64,000 bases of DNA from Tanypteryx hageni (Eukaryota > Arthropoda > Insecta > Odonata > Petaluridae). Position numbers and translations under genes: made by a program. The notes under the pieces were generated by a model. The model worked only from the letters and a program-made list of their open reading frames with translations. It was not told the origin of the DNA and did not search any database. The stretch's first letter is position 1, and each line of letters opens with the position of its first letter. The stretch spans positions 56,716,407-56,780,406 of the forward strand of contig CM054115.1 of the NCBI GenBank assembly GCA_028673005.1, written 5' to 3'. This document shows, piece by piece, positions 44,640 to 55,320 of this stretch.

Positions 44640-46670
44640 ATTGCTACATCTACATATACAGTTTACCCTGCAAGCCACCGCAAGGGTGTGTGGCAGGGGG
44701 TGTATTAACACCAAGGGGAAAACTCCAAAATTAGGCCTTGGTTTACACCCCTAAGCGAGGTAACTTTTGATCGCAAGTTTTATTCTGCTCAGCTATCGTT
44801 CTAGGGAAAAATGAGCCTTTGTATCTCTCTGTCCTACAGGCTATCTCTCTTATTTTACGAGGATGGTCCATTCTACCGATATAGATGGGAGTTCTTATTA
44901 TTTCTTCGACGTCGCTGGAGAAAGTACTCGTTCTAAATCTTTCAAGAAGTTTTAACCTAGCACGTGATCGGCTCTCAGCTAGTGATTCCCATCCTAAGTC
45001 CTGTATCAAGCCTGTAACGCTTTTATTTCTATCATAACAATTTTTGACGAATCGAGCAGCTTTTCGCTGCACTTTCTCTAACTCGGCGATTAATCGTTCC
45101 TTGTACGGATCCCATATGCTCGACGCATACTCTAGCAGCGGTCTAACTAAAGAAAAGTAACATGTCTCTTTGACTTTTTCTTCGCTTTTACCTACTATCC
45201 GTTTGATGAATCCTAGTTTCTGCTTAGCTTTCCCGGATATATTTCGTATGTGTGTGTCCCACGAGAGGTTACTTGTTAAAATGACACCTAAGTATTTGAC
45301 GGATTCGGCTAATTTTAGATGTACGCCTTCTATACTGTAATTCATCGCCTCAATTTCTTTGTTTCTCCAGAATCTCATGACGGAACACTTACCTAAGTTC
45401 AGCTCTAATTGCCACTCTTTACACCACTCGAGAATTGCGTGAAGGTCGTTAGAAAGTAATGCTTGATCAGCAGGACTGTTAATCTCTCTGTAAACTACCG
45501 TATCATCTGCGAATAACTTGATTTTACTTGTAATAACATTATCTAAGTCATTTATGTATATAAGGAATAATAGGGGACCGATGACACTTCCCTGTGGAAC
45601 GCCGGAGGACACGCTGACTGAATCTGATTTAAATCCATCTATGACTACCTTGTTCCCGATCATTGAGAAAGTCTCTGATCCACTCGATTATCTTTCGATT
45701 TATTCCACAGGCTTGTAATTTTTTCAATAACTTAATATGAGGGACTTTATCGAATGCCTTCTTGAAGTCAAGAAAAACTGCGTCTAGCTGGGTCTTTCGA
45801 TCACCGGATCGTAGTATATCATGTGCAAACAGAGCGAGCTGAGTTTCACAAGATCTTGCCTTCCTAAAACCGTGCTGATATTTACTGAGCAAGTCCTCGC
45901 TATCTAAGAAGTCCATCACAGAACTAACGATGATATGCTCTAGAATCTTGCAAGATATTGAGGTTAGCGAAATCGGCCTGTAGTTTTCTCGGTCGTCTTT
46001 TTTCCCGCCTTTATGTAGCGGAGTTATAAACGCTAATTTCCATTCCTTAGGTATAACGCCATGACTAAGTGACTTACTGAAAACTGTTTCGAGATAAGGT
46101 GCTATTTCTAACGCTAATTCCTTTAATACTCTAGCTGGTATCTCTTCCGGTCCCGGGGATTTATTTGCATTGATGATTTTGAGCTGTTCTGCTATACCTT
46201 TCGCTGATATAAGTATATCGTTCATCTTCTCTTCGCTTAGTTCGGGTGGATCGACCTTCTTTTTCTCCACTTCGGTCGTAAATACGCTTTGAAAAAATGA
46301 GTATAACAAGTTTCCTTTATCAATGCTATCGTAAACTACCTCTCCTTTGTCGTTTTTTAATGGTGCTACGGTTGGGCGTCGATCTTGAACTTCTCTAACA
46401 TACGCATTTAAGTTTTGAGTGAAGCTTTCTTTGTCGCCTGAGAGCACATCTAACCTGCCGATTATACCACCTAGGTTCTCCATTATCGGTAATATATTTA
46501 CTTGGTATGTACGTATTTATACCTGTTCTAATTACTGATAAGAAAGATTTCCAAGTTTCCACAACGTTCTTCGTGCTTGCTAATTTTCTGAAAGTTGCAT
46601 AATCTTTAATAAGTTTCTCTTTAAAGTCCGCAAAGTTAGCATTTTTAAATATGTAAACTTTTCGCTTAGG
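44640..46670 (-). mobile_element. CR1-like LINE, 5'-truncated, inserted in the Tigger gene
   Basis: Coding sequence from a linker region (YIFKNANFADFKEKL) through the complete RT to a 3' end with CCCTTGCGGTGGCTTGCAGG and TGTAGATGTAGCA, a GATGTA-type end known for arthropod CR1-group LINEs. There is no poly(A). The 7-mer GATTCCA occurs next to both junctions and might be a short target duplication, but this is uncertain. Confidence 0.8.
44743..46483 (-). pseudogene. CR1-like reverse transcriptase, one frameshift in the RT core
   Basis: The frame 46483-45629 holds NANKSPGPEEIPARVLKEL, ITPLHKGGKKDDRENYRPIS, SKYQHGFRKARSC and AVFLDFKKAFDKVPH with the first catalytic Asp. The frame 45663-44743 continues with GVPQGSVIGPLLFLIYIND, KLFADDTVVY (the catalytic pair) and VKYLGVILTSNLSWDTHI, then a C-terminal VQRKAARFV region. 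A single frameshift near 45655 separates them; all three catalytic aspartates remain. A second frame change near 46400-46480, with apparent loss of some linker, joins the Tigger-fused frame upstream. Confidence 0.85.
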
Positions 46671-46679
46671 CTTGCGATA

Positions 46680-48368
46680 CTGGCTCACTGGAATCTTTTT
46701 CTTTTTGTGTGACTTAACAAGGAACCTATCCAATGACACTTGCTTTTGCCTCCTTTTGAGGATTTCGTGGAAATGTGACATTGCATTGTCGTTAAACAGA
46801 TTCATCGCTCGCACTGCTACAGCCTTATTCGGGTGGTGCTTTTCTACAAAATTTTGCACTGTTTCCCACATTTTACACATCTTCCTAATCTCATTTGAAG
46901 TGAGGGATTCCTCCGTCTTTTTCTCCTCCTCCTCAGACGTGATCTCCTCCATAACCTCTTGCTGTTGTTCGCGATGCAGATCCATCAGTTCGTCGGTGGT
47001 CAGCTCCTGGACATGTTCCTCCACCAGCTCTTGAATGTCGTCCTCATTCACCTCCAGTCCCATGGTCTTCCCCAAGGATACAATTTCATCGACAACTGGC
47101 GGCTCCTGTTCATGAGCAAACCCCTCAACGCAATCAGACCACAGTTTTCTCCAAGCAGAATTGAGGGTTCTCTTGGTGACCCCATCCCAGGCTTTATCGA
47201 TGATCTTGAGGCAGTTTACGATGTGGAAATGATTTTTCCAAAACTCTCGGAGGGTAAGGTTTGTTCCTTCGGTCACCTCGAAGCATCGCTGAAATAGTGC
47301 TTTGGTGTAAAGCTTTTTAAAGTTCGAAATGACCTGCTGATCCATGGGCTGGAGTAATGGTGTGGTGTTGGGAGGAAGGAACTTGACCTTAATGAACTCG
47401 AATTCCTCCAGTAAGTCATCCTCAAGGCCTGGAGGATGAGCAGGAGCATTATTTATAACCAGCAAGACTTTGAGTGGCAAATTCTTTTCTAAAAGGTATT
47501 TCTTCACTGCAGGACCGAAGACCTCGTTGATCCACTCAACGAACAAGATACGAGTGACCCAAGCCTTGCTGTTGGACCTCCACATAACATTTAACTGGCT
47601 CTTCTGTACCTTGCATTTCTTGATGGCTTGTGGATTCTCGGAATGATACACAAGCAGGGGCTTGATATTTGAAATCACCGCTTCCATTAGCACACAACAA
47701 GAGGGTGAGACAGTCTTTCATGGGCTTGTGACCGGGTATTGCATTCTCTTCTGCTGTAATGTAGGTCCTCTTTCGCATCTTTTTCCAAAAAAGCCCCATC
47801 TCATTGCAGTTAAAAACTTGCTGCAGCAGATAACACTTGGAAACCATGAGCTTCTGGAACTCGGCAGCGAATGCCTCAGCTGCCTTAGCGTCCGAACTCA
47901 CAGCCTCTCCGTGCCTCAAAACACTATGGATGCCACTTCTCCTCTTAAAGTTATCAAACCATCCCCTGCTCGCCTTAAAGCCTTCTTCGTTTTCTGTCGA
48001 CATACCTAGCAGTTTACTTACGAGGTCGGCGTACAAGGTCTTTGCCTTCTCACAGATAAAGTTCTTGGTCACAGTATCACCTGCTAGTTGCTTCTCGATT
48101 ATCCACACGAGAAGCAACTTTTCTACATCTTCCAGAACACGTGGCCGTTGCTTTGATACTCTTGTGACTCCTTTTGCTGCATCTAGCCCCCTTATTTCTT
48201 CTTTAATACTGTGCAAATCGTTGACGTAGACTTGTAATAAAATCTTGCGATGTCGGCCACTCGCATACCTCATTCGTGCTTCTCGATGATTTCCTTCTTA
48301 ACTTCCACCGTAATCATCTCCTTCTTCTTACCACCTTTCTTTTCAACATTTTTCTACATGGGGGCCAT
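46680..48368 (-). pseudogene. TIGD1-like Tigger transposase pseudogene
   Basis: The reading starts near 48368 (MAPM then a stop) and continues with KKGGKKKEMITVEVKKEI, the N-terminal helix-turn-helix. A CENP-B-type domain follows (LEDVEKLLLVWIIEKQL, then ASRGWFDNFKRRSG), and then the DDE core. Of the three catalytic aspartates, the first lies in FNCNEMGLFWKKM, where Asn stands at the usual Asp of FNxDETGLFW. The second is in LLVINNAPAHPPG, where Asn again replaces Asp. The third, LLQPMDQQV, is intact. Two or more frameshifts are present (near 48270 and 47640). The tail SEEEEKKTEES and RAMNLFNDNAMSHFHEILKR match the family's C-terminal half. Confidence 0.85.
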
Positions 48369-48733
48369 TGTTGCATTACAGTTACTAAAGAACAGTCACT
48401 ACACTTGGACACAAAATAAAAAAATGCTTTATGCACACACACGTGGTCACAACACTATAGTAAACAGTATACGCTTGCATGGATGTTGACTATATGAGTG
48501 AGGCATGCCGACTGAGACCGAGCATGGGAGACAATTACCCACAATCCCACAGCGAGAGAGAGAAAAGAAACATCGGCTCAGTTGTGATCACATGACTCTC
48601 GGCAGACAAAGCATATACGTACTACTCATATTGCAAGACCTCGCTCGTTTATCAAGTTAAAATTTATTAAAAATTTTTGCTCGTCTTACAAAACACTCCC
48701 AGACCAAGTTACTCGCAATCCAAGGTTTTACTG

Positions 48734-49590
48734 TATATATATATATATATAAAATTAAGAATTCTTATCTCTGCTCTGCATCTTGATTCTGTCACTCATG
48801 ACATAAGCATAAACAGATCCTTTTAATTAAGTTTCTGACTGTTGGGGATCTGCGTTTAAGCTTAGGACTTTCTTTGGTCGATCATAGATAGTTGTTGACG
48901 AAACATTTACTTGTAAGGCAGCAGACGGTAGTGAGTTCTTGTTTTTTAGTGAAACAATTTTTACAGTTAAATCTGACTGTAGCATATAACAAAAGATATT
49001 ATCACATACCCAGTCAAGTAACTAAGAAAAGGGACTGGAAAACCTCTCAACATCAGTAAGTACATACACTTTCCAGAATTTCGAATAATCACAATCCTCT
49101 GCTAAGAACATTTCCTTGCCAACACGAGAAAACCATGGAGCTCTATTATTTATCGAAACACATTGTTGGATATTATTGACATTTTTTTAATTACGAAAAT
49201 TTCATTTAAATATCTTTAAAAAATTAAGATAAGACCACGCAATAATGCTTCTACATTTTAATAATACCTTAACTAACCTAAACTCTATTTGTAATGTTTC
49301 CTTTATCATCTGAAATTCGCTTCATTATAATCAATGGAGCTTTGAGGGTTCTTGTGTTGGTGACAGCATATTTTCATGTAAAAGTTAACTATTATTGATA
49401 GACTTAAGTCTTCTAAAGTTACAAAAATTAAAGTTTTAAAAAAATGTCATGTATTAGGCCTGTTTTCCACTGCAAGAAGAGTTTTGCAGCTAGTTTTACT
49501 GAGCAGCATGTATGCATGGAGGCCTTCTTACTAGGTCGTCCTATAACCCTTAGATACATAGTTATGCTCCTGCTTATACCTTTTGAGTTT
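48734..49590. other. Unassigned region downstream of the Tigger element
   Basis: A short (TA)n run sits at 48734-48750. No other feature recognised. It lies 3' of the zinc-finger exon on the minus strand and is probably intronic. Confidence 0.35.
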
Positions 49591-49594
49591 CCCT

Positions 49595-49840
49595 GTGCAT
49601 TTGAACAAAAATGTCAAATATAAAATTTCACGCTGATCTGATTAATAGTTTTTGAGTTAGAGCGCCCACAAAATCCTGGTTACAGACACACACAGACACA
49701 AACACCCACAGACATCATCGAGAAAACAGTCAAAATGTGTTCAGGGAACCTTAAAACATGTATTTCCATTGAAATCTCGAATTCGATTTTCTTCATGAAA
49801 ACAATACTTTCTCTATACTTCGTATATGGAGAAAGTAAAA
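49595..49840 (-). repeat. Interspersed repeat, head module plus body type 1 (inverted)
   Basis: Reverse-complement order matches 5335-5560: TACGAAGTATAGAGAAAGTATTG head, AAATACATGTTTTAAGGTTCCCTGAACAC, then the GGGCGCTCTAACTCAAAAAC block and AAATTTTATATTTGACATTT. It ends about 60 bases from the zinc-finger exon donor. Confidence 0.75.
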
Positions 49841-49901
49841 ATTGACCATGCTTACTTTGTATGAAAATTGGCAAAGATAAAAGATTAAACTTTTCTTTTA
49901 C

Positions 49902-50143
49902 CTGAAGGCACTGCTTTGAATGGCTGCATAAGGACAGTATGGGCAACGATAAGGTCGTTCTCCTGTATGCCTCATGCGATGACGACGCAAAGAATTGTGA
50001 TCACCTGTGCGGAATTCACAAGTACCACAGTGAAAAGGTTTTTCTCCCGTATGCTGTCGCAAATGCATCTGAAGCATTGCCTTTCTCGCCGACATATGTC
50101 CACATACGTGACATACATACGGACGGAGCTTGCTATGCACTGC
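49902..50143 (-). CDS. C2H2 zinc-finger protein, downstream exon (fingers 3 end to 6 start)
   Basis: A 242-nt coding exon. On the minus strand it follows TTTTTCTTTTAG (acceptor) and ends ...GCCTTCAG before GTAAAAG (donor), leaving phase 2. It encodes AVHSKLRPYVC, completing the finger begun in the previous exon, then YVCHVC...HLRQH (finger 4), FHCGTC...HRMRH (finger 5) and YRCPYC (start of finger 6), joined by TGEKPF and TGERPY linkers. Such tandem fingers bind DNA in the nucleus; the target is unknown. The next exon, completing finger 6, was not found at lower coordinates. I cannot assign an orthologue. Confidence 0.9.
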
Positions 50144-50440
50144 CTAAAAGAAAAATGTTCATAAAATGTAAATTCATTACAGGGGTAACATGAAAAATTG
50201 TATAATAAAATTCTGTATACTCTCCAAAGTACATAAAAAAGTAATTGATCTGAAAATGATGTTCATTTCAAAACTTTGCCATAAATAGTATTGTTAACTC
50301 ATAATTGCCTATATTGTGAAGAAGTTCGTAATTGGTACATTGAATTTCACTTACTATGTTCAAAATTGACTCATTTCACCATTTGCTATGAATAAAACTA
50401 AAAAACTCCAATAGTTATCAAGCCTTACATTGTAAGGAAA

Positions 50441-50776
50441 ATCTCCAAAGCCAGTCAATTTAAATAAAAAGCCGGATCAAAAATGGAGTAAAAAGTTGGA
50501 TAAAAAACCGGATAAAAGCTGATACGTATTTCGGTTACCAAGTAACCATCAAGGCTAAAGGACTTGAGAGTGGGCAACCGGTGAAAAAAATAGTCCAGTG
50601 GCACAAAGTGAGAGTGTGCTACTGGACTATTCTTTCCACCAGATGCCCACTCTCAAGTCCTTTAGCCTTGATGATGGTTACTTGGTAATACATATCGGCT
50701 TTTATCCCATTTTTTATCCAACTTTTTACTCCATTTTTGATCTGGCTTTTTATTTAAATTGACTGGCTTTGGAGAT
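50441..50776. repeat. 336-bp foldback of a Penelope-like terminal repeat (palindrome)
   Basis: The two halves are near-complete reverse complements, from ATCTCCAAAGCCAGTCAATT on the left to AATTGACTGGCTTTGGAGAT on the right. A further inner hairpin (AATAGTCCAGT/ACTGGACTATT) closes the centre near 50588-50632. Each half carries a hammerhead-like motif (minus strand 50515-50562; plus strand 50660-50702). There are small gaps between the halves. Confidence 0.85.
50515..50562 (-). ncRNA. Hammerhead-like motif, left half of the foldback
   Basis: On the minus strand: AGCC then UUGAUG (in place of CUGAUGA), stem II GGUUAC...GUAACC, GAAA, the self-complementary UACGUA (stem III AUAC/GUAU with no loop), UC at the cleavage position, and stem I closing partly through GC. 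The C-to-U change in the first core position and a missing A make activity doubtful. The right half has UUGAUGA but has lost CCGAAA. Confidence 0.45.
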
Positions 50777-50879
50777 TACAATTTTACATCAGCCAATGTA
50801 GCTCGTTCTCTCATTTCTCAGCACAAGCCTTACATTAATCCATCAACAACATGGCATCCAAACACATTTTAAAAATAGT

Positions 50880-51480
50880 TATTGATTTATCTATTGCTAT
50901 ATGATTTTTTTATAACCTTCTGTGTGCATTTTTAGGTATTTTTTACCAGCAATAGGATAGAGTACAACATTTGCCACAAAAAAGTCCATGAGACCACATA
51001 ATTACAAGATAAAAATTTGAGAAAATCCTAAGTATAAAATTGCATATTTTGTTTACATTGGTCAATACGATGATTATGCTTACAAACAACACTTAAAAAC
51101 CATATTTCTCTCTCCCTAGGTCTTATATGATCTGTGAGGTGTAAATTAAAAAATTTATTTGGATAGAGGACAACTATTTGCCACAAAAAGTCCAGGAGAC
51201 CACATAATTACAACTTATAGTTTCTGGGATAAAAGTTCAAGAAAACCACATGCATAGCATCGAATATTTTGTTTACATTAATTGCTAAGATGGTTCTATC
51301 AGCAAACAACAATTAAAAATACTTATTTTTCTCTCCCAAGCTCTTATAGTGAGGTATAGGTTAAAAAATTTATTCAAATAGAGGACAACATTTACCACAA
51401 AAAAAGGCTGCAAGACCATGTAAGTATGACTTATAGTTTCAGAGATAAAAATTCTAGAACTGCCCAATCTTTCAATACTG
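50880..51480. repeat. Intronic tandem repeat, about 210 bp x 2.8
   Basis: The block GGATAGAGTACAACATTTGC (50955) recurs as GGATAGAGGACAACTATTTG (51161) and AAATAGAGGACAACATTTAC (51376). Each is followed by CCACAAAAA, AGACCA and TTATAGTTT-type segments. Periods are about 206 and 215. Confidence 0.8.
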
Positions 51481-51714
51481 TTTTATAGGTATTTCTCATA
51501 AAGAACGCCTTTGAAATCCCTGTGAATTCCATTTATGGAGCATACTTTTCCATCTTGTTACAGTATGAAGTGATTTTGGGACATATTCACTCCAAAATGG
51601 GAGAAATTGCTGTAATCATCTTGAAATTACCCATCAGTTCACCAAAACAGTTATAAAACCCATAACCTAAGCAGAATTTTTAGGCGTTCTTTACAATAAG
51701 TAAAAAAGGAATGC

Positions 51715-52105
51715 CTTATGGTCAGGTCATGTCTGTCCATCCATCTGCATGTTTCATCTCAGAGACTACTAGATGGATGTTGATGAAATTTGGTATTTAG
51801 GACATAGGGACAAAGGAACTAAGAAAATGATATAAATCGTTTACGTGACCTAATCGGGAGTATCACTTTACTGGTGACAAAAAATTAACTTTTCTTTATA
51901 TCTCCTACAAAATAACTTATATAACGAAAAAGTCTTTAAACAACTTTGTAGAACTAATCAAATAGCATATGTTTTCCTCAGTACATTTTTATTGAAAGAG
52001 CAGCCGATTTCAGGATAATCAAATGAGAAAGTCATAAATCACTTTGGACTTAGAAAAAATTTCCTGTTTTTTAATTGTTGTCAACTAAAACAATCTTCAT
52101 GGCAA
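51715..52105 (+). repeat. Interspersed repeat, relative of 25230-25650
   Basis: It contains CTGTCCATCCATCTGCATG, GATGAAATTTGGTATTTAGG and ACTTTACTGGTGACAAAAAA, all found reversed at 25.2-25.65 kb. Noncoding. Confidence 0.65.
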
Positions 52106-52647
52106 CTGATGTAAAAAATATCTGCTGTAAATACCTAATTAATTTAATTTTCTTTTGTGTGCATGCAACATTTGGAAAATAAATTATCTACAATGAAGAA
52201 ACATACATAAATACGTCTATTTTCTTTACATATACACAGCATTTGTAAGTGAAAAGAAATGGGTAATTTATGACAATGGAATAAATGTAAACAAAGATTG
52301 CATTACTACTATTCAAGCAAGGTAAGTTTTAAATAATTGTCAATTGTTTTATTAATTACAAGTGATTAGGAAATTAGTCGATGAATGAAAAATTTGATTT
52401 CCTTGGCATCACTACAGGCATTTCAGTTCATAAACATTATATTAAGCCATTAATATTTAACTTTTTTGACACGATTGCATAAATCATAAAGAAGGCCTCT
52501 GCATCACAAGTATGCATGCATGATGTGTGCATCTTTCCACTCATGTTATTCATCCAAGAATTCAAGACAATCCTTTGATTCAAAATCCTGAAGCAGGAAA
52601 AAAACTTTTTCCTTTCAGAAAAACACATAAAATCTTCTCAAATACTA

Positions 52648-52720
52648 ACGTACTGTATATTTCAAGTTATAAGGTGCACCCCAATTTTTTATAAGATTTT
52701 TCAGAAAAAAGTATGTATTT
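52648..52720 (+). repeat. Possible TIR-element terminus
   Basis: CTGTATATTTCAAGTTATAAGGTGCACCCC after a TA resembles a terminus of pogo/Tigger-group elements with ATAAGGYGCACC motifs. No matching right end was found. Confidence 0.3.
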
Positions 52721-52913
52721 GGTTCAGAAAAGCATTTAGGAAGGGCCATGTTGTGTATCATTTCTAGCCATGATTAAGTCTGTATCTGGGAACATTTAAA
52801 GAAAATATTATGGCATTATAACAGTTAAATATAACTGTTTTAGATAAACTTAATTCGTGAAAGTAAACAGGGATGATCTATGACAAATAATTGCTTCGAA
52901 ACTTGTGTATAAA

Positions 52914-53036
52914 ATTGATGGAATAAAGTGATCCGAAGATCCTATGAAGACAGGCAAAAGCTGTAAAGTTGGGAATAATTTTGAAACGAGAAAAAAGTCT
53001 GCTATGACTGGGAATCGAACCCAGGTCTTCCACTTG
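52914..53036 (-). repeat. SINE copy, inverted partner of 53189-53311
   Basis: This 123-nt segment is the reverse complement, with few mismatches, of 53189-53311. It covers the tRNA B-box (GAATCGAACCC), TCTGCTATGAC, AAAAAAGTC, GTTGGGAATAATTTTGAAA and GATCCTATGAAGACAGG. The 5' part of the tRNA-like head is absent here. Confidence 0.85.
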
Positions 53037-53153
53037 AAACGGGTTTTCTTTGATGTATCTCCTCGAGGACATCTGTTGGGGCAGTTTGATACTGCTTGGC
53101 TAGTTCCGTCCCAACCAAGAAAACATCAGCATTCAAAAACGAGAAAATTGATC

Positions 53154-53225
53154 TGCTACGATAGTTCAGTGGTAGAATATCCGCTCGGCAAGTGGAAGAC
53201 CCAGGTTCGATTCCTGGTCATAGCA
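53154..53225 (+). tRNA. tRNA-like sequence (Gly-like body), most likely the head of a SINE
   Basis: 72 nt with A-box TAGTTCAGTGG and B-box GGTTCGATTCC. The acceptor stem TGCTACG/CATAGCA has one C-A mismatch. The anticodon stem TCCGC/GTGGA encloses the loop TCGGCAA, formally anticodon GGC (Ala), with C where U33 is expected. The body resembles tRNA-Gly. The unusual anticodon and the multiple partial copies of the same unit in this window argue for a SINE head rather than a working tRNA gene. No intron. A TTTTTT run follows. Confidence 0.4.
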
Positions 53226-53311
53226 GACTTTTTTCTCATTTCAAAATTATTCCCAACTTTACAGCTTATGCCTGTCTGCATAGGATCTTTGGGTCGCTTT
53301 ATTCCATCAAT
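53154..53311 (+). repeat. SINE with intact tRNA-like head
   Basis: The tRNA-like head 53154-53225 is followed by a TTTTTT run, a CTCATTTCAAAATTATTCCC body and TCTGCATAGGATCTTTGGG. Together with the inverted copy 52914-53036 it can form a hairpin with 123-nt arms and a 152-nt loop inside the zinc-finger intron. Other pieces of this family lie at 2342-2430. Confidence 0.8.
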
Positions 53312-53344
53312 TTCTTGCTTGGCAATCTCACCATTTGAGAGGGA

Positions 53345-54630
53345 GGAGTTTTCTTCGATGTATCTCTTCGAGGAAATCCGTTGGGGCAGTTTGATACTAG
53401 CTTGACTTTTTTCTCATTTCAAAATTATTTCAAAACTTGTATAGTTAAATGTGCCCTGCATGCACTTGGCAGTCCTATTAATTAGGCTGTCGGAGTGTAG
53501 ACACCCCTTCCCGTAATCTTTAAAACAAGATGAGATTTTAATTCCTAATAAATGAAATGTATATGTAATAATGATATGTATGCTCAACTAGTACTTTTTC
53601 TTCTGCAACTCTTTTTACCTTGTACATAACCATTTTGATCAATACAGCAATACGTAACATACTCTCTTCTACTATCCATTTTTTCACTTCCTCCTCTAAC
53701 TGTGGCCTTCAGGATCAAGCTTACGAAGACTATGTTTCTCTTTTCCTGTCACCTTCAGTTTTTCCTCCTGTTTTCTTAATTCACACATCATTTTTTCTGT
53801 TGGATGTGGACTGAAATGATGTTTTGCTGCTCAGTTTCCATGTGTTTTTGCATATTGAATCACCTGAAGCTTACAGTTAATATTGTAGGCATATCTTTTC
53901 ACTCTTGTAGCAGTTGTGATCTCAATACATATAATGGTATTTATCCTGTATATTTATAAAGTTTTTATGACATCTACTATAATTCTAATGTTCCATGGTA
54001 TTAATCACACTATTCAATGGACTCATTACATTGCATTTCAGCAAACCTTAGGTTGTATATAATCAGTGACGTACAGGAAAATCTGGGGGGGCACCCGCAG
54101 CAAATAATACGAGGCCCACCACAGCTAATAAAATGCCCCCTCCCCCTATGGATATGTTAAATATTTTTCAAGATGAATTATTTATCATTACCTGTATATT
54201 AATGAGTAATTCCCCCTCCCTCACAAAAATACTACCAATATTTTGAAGAGTATAAAATTATAAAAAATTATAGTAATAAGTCTGTTTCTTTTATTGACTT
54301 TAATACATTTGGAGAAATGGGTTCAAAGTATTATATTATGCCTAACAATCCTCATAATTCTTTAATGCTTAGTGGTTAAATATTTAGCCGCCACATTTTT
54401 CTTTTAGTGCTCACATACATTTTTAGCTAAATTGGATAATTTTCTTATAGGAGTCGTTTATAATGCTTAAGTTATTGCACAGAAGTAATTTTTGACCAAT
54501 CCTTTATATACTTTAAATAAATGGTGCAATATACAGTGCACAAACTTTCTCATATATGTACATATATACATTTGGTCAAATGTGTATGCTTATAAAAGAA
54601 AGACGCTTATAAATCAAAGTTAACTGTAGT
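53345..54630. other. Intronic DNA with a short direct repeat and a possible MITE end
   Basis: About 55 nt at 53349-53402 (GATGTATCTCTTCGAGGAAA, then TTGGGGCAGTTTGATACT) repeat 53047-53100. A hAT-like terminus CAGTGACGTACAGG lies at about 54064. No coding sequence seen. Confidence 0.45.
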
Positions 54631-54639
54631 TTAGTGAAT

Positions 54640-55320
54640 ATTTTAATGCCACTGGACGATATATAGTAATTTTTTGGGACATATGACTTACTTAGTATTA
54701 TTTGTGACATCAGGCTGAATGATTGGATGGATTTTAATCAAAATCCTTACAGCTATTTTTGAGTAAATCGAATTTTGTTTCAAAATATCCAAGAATAAAG
54801 TAACCTTAATTGTTGCGCAATATCATTCATCTCAATCTCTTCAGAATGACTTTTATGAATGATATTATTCACAAATATGAGATATCATTTGATTTAGTTT
54901 AACTGTCTAGGCTGTAATAAGATTTTGAGTGTATTGTGGCGGAGGCGTGACGTCATAGGGCTTATGTAAGTTAGCTTAACGTACATTGTAATGTCACTGG
55001 ATGCCATATAGTGATTTTTTGAGACATATGGCTTATGTAGTATTATTTGTGACATCAGGCTCTACAATTGGATTGATTTTAATCAAATTCCTTTGAGCAA
55101 CTTTTGAGTAAAACAAATTTTTCTAAAAATCGCCAAGAATAAACAAGCCTTTATTTTTGTGCAATATCTTTTTTATCAAAAAATTGTCTGCAAAAGATGA
55201 TATATTGCATAAATACGAGATATCATTCGGTTTTATGTATGCATTTGGGCCCTAGAACTGAGAACAGACAGACGGGATGGTGAAAATCAGGGACACCTAA
55301 AACGTACATGAGAAAGTAAG
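54640..55320 (-). repeat. Interspersed repeat, body type 2, with partial tandem duplication
   Basis: A block of about 200 nt (CACTGGACGATATATAGT... then TTTGTGACATCAGGCTGAAT, TTGGATGGATTTTAATCAAAA) at 54652 recurs at 54994 (CACTGGATGCCATATAGTG...), spacing about 342. Between them lies GTGGCGGAGGCGTGACGTCA. The right end matches, in reverse, the repeat at 7940-8153 that is split by the LINE. Confidence 0.75.

Larger units (their letters stand above)
44319..48733 (-). mobile_element. Tigger element (TIGD1-like), nearly full length, with nested LINE
   Basis: The left end CAGTAAAACCTTGGATTGCA and right end (reverse complement CAGTAAAACCTTGGATTGCG) are inverted repeats. Subterminal GAGTAACTTGGTC-type sequence is also present. 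The right flank is TA. The gene lies on the minus strand at about 48368-46670 and is broken by a CR1-like LINE (about 46670-44640). Removing the LINE leaves about 2.4 kb, the usual size of a Tigger element. Confidence 0.9.

Noticed and set aside
46672..48489. Plus-strand ORFs (e.g. 120, 112, 115, 130 codons)
   Set aside because: Antisense shadows of the minus-strand Tigger and LINE genes.
49916..50193. Plus-strand ORFs over the zinc-finger exon
   Set aside because: Antisense of the C2H2 exon, which has splice sites and six Cys/His motifs on the minus strand.
53154..53225. Functional tRNA-Ala(GGC) gene
   Set aside because: This anticodon is not used in eukaryotes, U33 is missing, and copies of the same unit are dispersed with a SINE body.
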